DNA from: Branchiostoma belcheri
Taxonomy: Eukaryota; Chordata; Leptocardii; Amphioxiformes; Branchiostomatidae
DNA: 64,000 nt
Direction: 5' to 3'
Assembly: GCF_001625305.1 (NCBI RefSeq)
Contig: NW_017802379.1
Coordinates: 9,608,374 to 9,672,373, forward strand
Below are positions 42,501 through 48,500 of this stretch, in pieces. The notes beneath the pieces are model-generated. The model had not been told where the DNA came from and did not search any database. It saw nothing but the letters and a program-made list of their open reading frames with translations. Each line of letters opens with the position of its first letter. Positions within the stretch are counted from its first letter, which is position 1. The position numbers were made by a program, and so were the translations under genes.

Positions 42501-45500
42501 ATGTTACAGGGCTGGAAATACTGGATGCATGTATGTGTACACCTTTAATAGTGCACCCAATTTTTTTCCTCCAGATATTTTTGTAGGTTTATATAATATA
42601 TGTAAAGTATTAAAAGTATTCTAGTATGCATCTTATTCTTTTCATCTACTTACAAATATGAATTTCAAGCCTTGCTGTTACAGTACATGAAGCATGTTGT
42701 GAAATGTAGTTTAGTTATGATAGTATAAATTGTAGATTTATGCATTAAAATTCTGTACTTATTACATGTACTACAGTTGATGCCCACCTAATAAGACTGT
42801 GGATTGCATTTTGAGTTAGACTTACATAATGTTTCTACATGTATTGTCATTGATCTGTTTACATACAAGTATTGCAACCTCTAACTTGGTACATGTATTT
42901 ATAGTTCCCGGTTTGGCAAAGGGTCAGGCTTTGTTTAGGGTAAACAATATAACATGAAGTGTATGGCAAGTTAGTAAGCAGTACTATACACAATGCGTAT
43001 TGAGTTAAATATTGATGCTATTCTATTTAATATATAGTGAACAGGAACTACAGGTACATTCTAAAGTAATAACGTAATAGAATGCACATGACACTCTTTC
43101 ATGCCATGAACACACTAAGCATGGGAATAATTATGCATGACACCAATTGAAGCACACAAAAGTCTGTTGCCTCAAAGAGTAGAATTTGACTTTGTAAGAA
43201 CATTTTTTCAAATCAGATGAAAAAAATGTTCTGATGATACATGTTAACATGACTATTTCAATGCAGGGAGAGATGACTATAGTGTTTGATATTATTTTAG
43301 CCATTTGATAGGATTTGAAAAAATAGTTGCTGAGGGAAAAATGGTTGCTCATAGCCTGGGTACCATCCCCAGTAGTATATTCGCAAACTCTATAACTGGG
43401 TCTGGACTTGCACACATATGTAGCGTCTGGAGTCTAAATATTCGTTCAGATTTTGAACGAGCGCGCTGATTGGTCCTACTCGTCTAAGCCCTTTTTTGGG
43501 TGTGTACATATTAGGTAAGGGCTGTTCGGATGTCCGAACGGCGACGTTAGCGTCCGTTCGAACGTCCGAACGCCTTATCATCAACATGTCCGACGGAGAA
43601 CCGAACGCTAAAGCGCACATGATATAGCCGTAGTCAGTCTTTCCGCGATAAATCATCAACATGGCTGACGCACAAGCCGCTCAGCTCACGGAGGTTGATG
43701 TTGACATTGCAATCACGTCCGTTTTGGACGATTTAGACGGAATATCGTCGCTCAAAAATGAGCAAAAAGATGCATTGAATAATTTCGTTCGTGATGTTTT
43801 AGGCGTCCTACCGGTAAAAAAAAAGAACGCACCGAGAAAAGGAACACTCGCGCGAAGATCTGTGTTTACAAAACAACAAACATCACTTGAATAATGCAGG
43901 TGCGCCATTGGCCGTCGCCTCTGAGGCTCAGCCAATCAAATGAAGCCCCGCTGCTCGGGCTAGCTCATTACGTGACGTCATGACCAATCGTTTTATATGT
44001 GTGCAAGTCCAGACCCAGTTATAGAGTTTGCGAATATACTACTGGGGATGGTACCCAGGCTAGGTTGCTCAGGCCATACCAATTTAATTTCTTGTTTAAC
44101 GGATTTTTCTAGAAAAATAATGGAGCGGGCGGGTGGGCGGGCGGGCGAAGAAAAAAATAAAAAATAAAAACAGGCCTAGGCATCCTATTATTGTCCAAAA
44201 TGGTTACGATAGGAGCCATGAAGTCAACACACCAGGCTGGTTCAAAATTTAAACAATGAATTTTGAACTTTTAATGATACCATTGCATTGAAATATGGGA
44301 TGACTGTAACAAGTAGCAAGAAAAGGACTGTTTTCAACTGTGCAGGGCAAAATATGAGCATCTTGCAGCTGATTCTGAATTTTTATTTTTATTTGCAAAT
44401 CAGAAAAAAATGAAGCGGCGAATCCGTTAACCAAGAAATTAAATTGGTGTGGCCTCAGAGTAAAATGTGAGTTTTGTGAGCCTTTTAATCATCTGCAGGA
44501 ACCAGGAGTTGAGTCTTTGTGTTACATTAATACATGTATATCTATCGTGTTTGTTACAGACTCCAATATCAAACATTGCTGAAGTGTGAACAAGTACTGG
44601 AAAAGTTGGAGCTACAAATGAAGATGGTAACTTTCTCTGATCATTTTCTTTTTCATTTATGAGACACGTACATGACTATGCCCCGCTAGCTTTAGAAGTG
44701 TATTATGAAAAAAGAGAAGTAAAGCAGGAGGTCGCGTGTTTAAGAAGAGCCACACTTCAAGCACATTAAAGATCCCACCACAAAAACAGAGTAGGGTTGT
44801 TTCCAGTGTGAATGGTTCAAACCTTACAGCCTGGTCTCAGGTTTGACATCTTGAAGAGGTGATAGTCACCTGTTATGTCAATCCTTCCACAAATGTGGTA
44901 AATGTTGATAAGTTTATGTTGATAAATACACAGTCAAACCTATCCAAGCCGGCCACCCAGGGGACCAAAGAAAAGTGGTCACCTTGGACAGGTGGTCTCC
45001 TTGAAGAGGTTTCTAAGTCAAGATGTTCTAATGTCAAATGCTGTAAATGCATGTGGGGAGAGTGGCACATGAACAATTTATGTCGTACAAAAACATCATC
45101 TAGCAGTCGAGGCAAACTGGCTGGTTTCTCCATGATTTCTCATTAGTTACTAGTGTCAATAATGAACATGATCCAAAATGATGTGGTCACCATGGGCAGG
45201 TATCAGGCCTTGAGCAGACCCAACTCAGGGTGGTCGTGGTCCTGTTGGCCAGGTGGTCACCTTGGACAGGTCGCTTAATGCTTGTGTCAATGGGGAAAAA
45301 TTTTGGGACCGAGAAAAAGCGGTCACCGTGGACAGGGGGCCTGCTTGAAGAGGCGGTCACCTTGGCAGGTTTAACTGTACTTCATATGTTTAATTGCCTT
45401 GAATGCTACAGAGCCACACGACGAGTAGCACCAGCACCACCACCACCACCACCCCGGCTCCCCTGCCCAAGTCTCAGCAGCACATGTGCCAGCCCCTGCT

Positions 45501-48500
45501 GGACGCTGTGGCCAGCCAGCTGGGCTCCCCCATGCTCAACCACACCCTGAAGAGGACGTTTGGACCGGCACTGACCGCGCTGCATGGGCCACCTATCTGG
45601 TAAGGACCCCAATCTCTGTATCTGTACAGCCTGTAAAACCGCCCTTCATTGTAAAATACCATCTTTGCAGGCAAGCAGAACAGCTATATTACACCAAAAT
45701 ACACCTACGTTTGTACATCCATCTCTCAACATTGTTTGAGGCTATACAGTGATTATGCCCCTACTGTACTTGGTGGTGGCGAGTTCCACTCTACAGTAGT
45801 TCTAGGAAAAGACAAGTTTTTGAACACCTCAATCCTTGGTTGGTTCAGGAAACTTAGTAACTTTCAAAGTAAATGATCGTTTTGATGCGCTGAGACTGTT
45901 TTGACCTCACTTCCTCTCAGCCTGCATGGAGACTGTTTTGACCTCCAATTTGACCTTCCTGTCAGTCTGCAGTTGCACCAATCCCCCTCACTTTCTGTGA
46001 CACTACTGTATTCAAATAACTGCAGACACACAAGCAAGCAAACAAACAAACACACTAAAAATATAGCCTCCACACACAGGGGTAATGAGTGAGATCCAAC
46101 CTGTGTTGAAAACTAATATTTTTTTTGTACATGTACAAATGTACTACCATTTGTATAGTCTCCAATGGACCTATACCATTATTACATCACAGTTTGTTTA
46201 CCTGTTCTAAAGAACATTCTAGAACAGTCAGTTAAAGAATAAAGAACATTTCAAGTTTTCACAGGTGTGGTTGATTTTTGCTGCATCTAGTCTTGTTGAC
46301 ACAGCATAATATGCCGTAATGGGTGATTTAGTTGTGACATTAGACGAAAGTAGTACTGTATAAAGGCCTTATATTAAGTCTAACGCTACACAAACACACA
46401 CCGCGCTACGCACCCCTGTACAATATAAATGTCGATTGACCGGCATTCATTGCGGTAAACAAACTGTGATGTAATAATGGTTTAGGTCCATTTACCCCTG
46501 GCCAGTGCTTACCCACCCTGTTGTCCTCCCCCCCTGCAGTTTCCCAGGTCCCCCGCCCAAACGACAGAGAACCATCCCCCGTCAGGAGTGCAGCATTCCC
46601 AACATCCTGCAGGGGGAGGTGGCCAAGCTGGACCAGAAGTTCAAGGTCAGCCTGGACCCCACCCAGAACAACAGTAGCACCTCCGTCCACCTGGTCTGTA
46701 AACTGGGTGAGAACAACTTTTCTTCTCGTGATACGAAAGGGGCTGTGGGGTTCTAGCTAGGATTTAATTTTAGCACAGTGGCACTGGCCGCATGTCAAGG
46801 GAGTGAAGCGACCGAGAGGGGGGATGGGGTGGAAGGGGGGATGTGCTCTCTTCCTTGGTGCGGAGCTTTTGAAAATTTGAGCTAAAAAGGCCATAGTTGC
46901 AATACATACGCAAGAACCCAAAACATGCTCCGGGGTCTGCGAACTCGAAGGTCACAAAAACCCTCAAACACTTTCCGGAAGTCCGAAATCTCTGATCTCT
47001 TGTTTAATGTCAGATTCTGATTCCCTTGTTTGATTAGATTTTAGTATGATGCACAGGTAGCCTGGACATAAAACTATTATTTTATTTTATTTTATTGAAA
47101 TTGCAACAGTGCAATACACGTGGAACAGAGGCAGCTGTTTCTGGTGTTGTTTCCCGCACATAGAAACGAATACAGGACAGACAATACTTATTTTTGCTTG
47201 AGTTAAGTGGGGAAAGTCATGTAAAGTGCCTTTCCCAAGGGCACAAGATCAGTGGCATGTCAGGACTCAAACCCGGGACCTCTTGGTTCTGAGTTGAGCA
47301 GTCTGCCGCTACGCCACACGACCCTTATTTGCAGAGGAAAAGCAGAATAACAGGATATTAAAGTTGGTCTGAAAATGATTGTTAATATAATATCTTCCCG
47401 CACCCCCAGACGACAGGTCCCTTCCCAGTGTGCCTCCCATCTTCGTGGTTGTGCCTGAGCAGTACCCAGAGGAAAGCCCACAATGCACTGCAGAGTCACA
47501 TGACTATGGTAAGCCTGTTCCTTGGTCGAGGGAATTAAGTGCTGAACATGTCAATAGCATTGTCAAAAACAGTTACAACAAGCAGATTTGAACTGTGCAT
47601 GCATGAGGTCAAAGGTGAAGGTAGACCACTTTTGTTTAAGTTTACACAAAAATATATTTGTTTGAAGTAGTGATGCATACCGGTTCACTAGACTTGGATC
47701 CGGACTTGTAAGAATGTTTAGGTTCAAGTCCAAAAAAAACTAAAAGTCAAGAACCGAGTCCGGACTTATTACCATAAAAGACCATTTCACATACCCCTTT
47801 TCTTTCCAAACCACCTAAAACCATCCATACATTGCAAAATCTTTGCTGCAAAATGACGAAAACATTGCCATCGGGCATCGTCAAGTACCGGCCTCCATGT
47901 TATGTGGCCAAAGTTTCACCCAGACAACATTGCAAGGTTGCCAACATGCAATTTTGTATACGTCATGGGTTTAGGTCCGGACTTGCAAGTCCGGAACTGA
48001 ACCTAAACCTCTGGACTTGAATCCGGAGAAAAACCCCAAAGAACATGTGAATATGTTCAAATATGTGACTTTCTACATTTGCAATTGCTGCAATTTATCA
48101 CATATCTATATAAAATTATATACCTCTCTTCCTTTCCAGACTCCACATCATTTCTGCAGACAGTGAAGAAGTCCCTGGATCTGAGGTTATTAAAACTGCC
48201 TGACCAACATTCACTCACACAACTGTTGGGGGCATGGGTGAGTTTTATGTCAAATTCCCCTAGTAAGCTCTTTTCAACAGTAAATTTAGTGCAACAAACA
48301 GTGTCCCATGGCTTAAATGTTCAACCCTGAGGTATTCAACGCATTCCAGTATCATTCATGTTGGTTGAGCGACTTTGCCGGGATTCAAACTTATGACCAC
48401 TTGGTCCAGAGGCAGGGTGACTAGCCACTGTACTATGCACGCTACCGGTAGTGAATATTGTTTTTTTATATTTCAGTCCATACCATGGTATGGATGAAAT

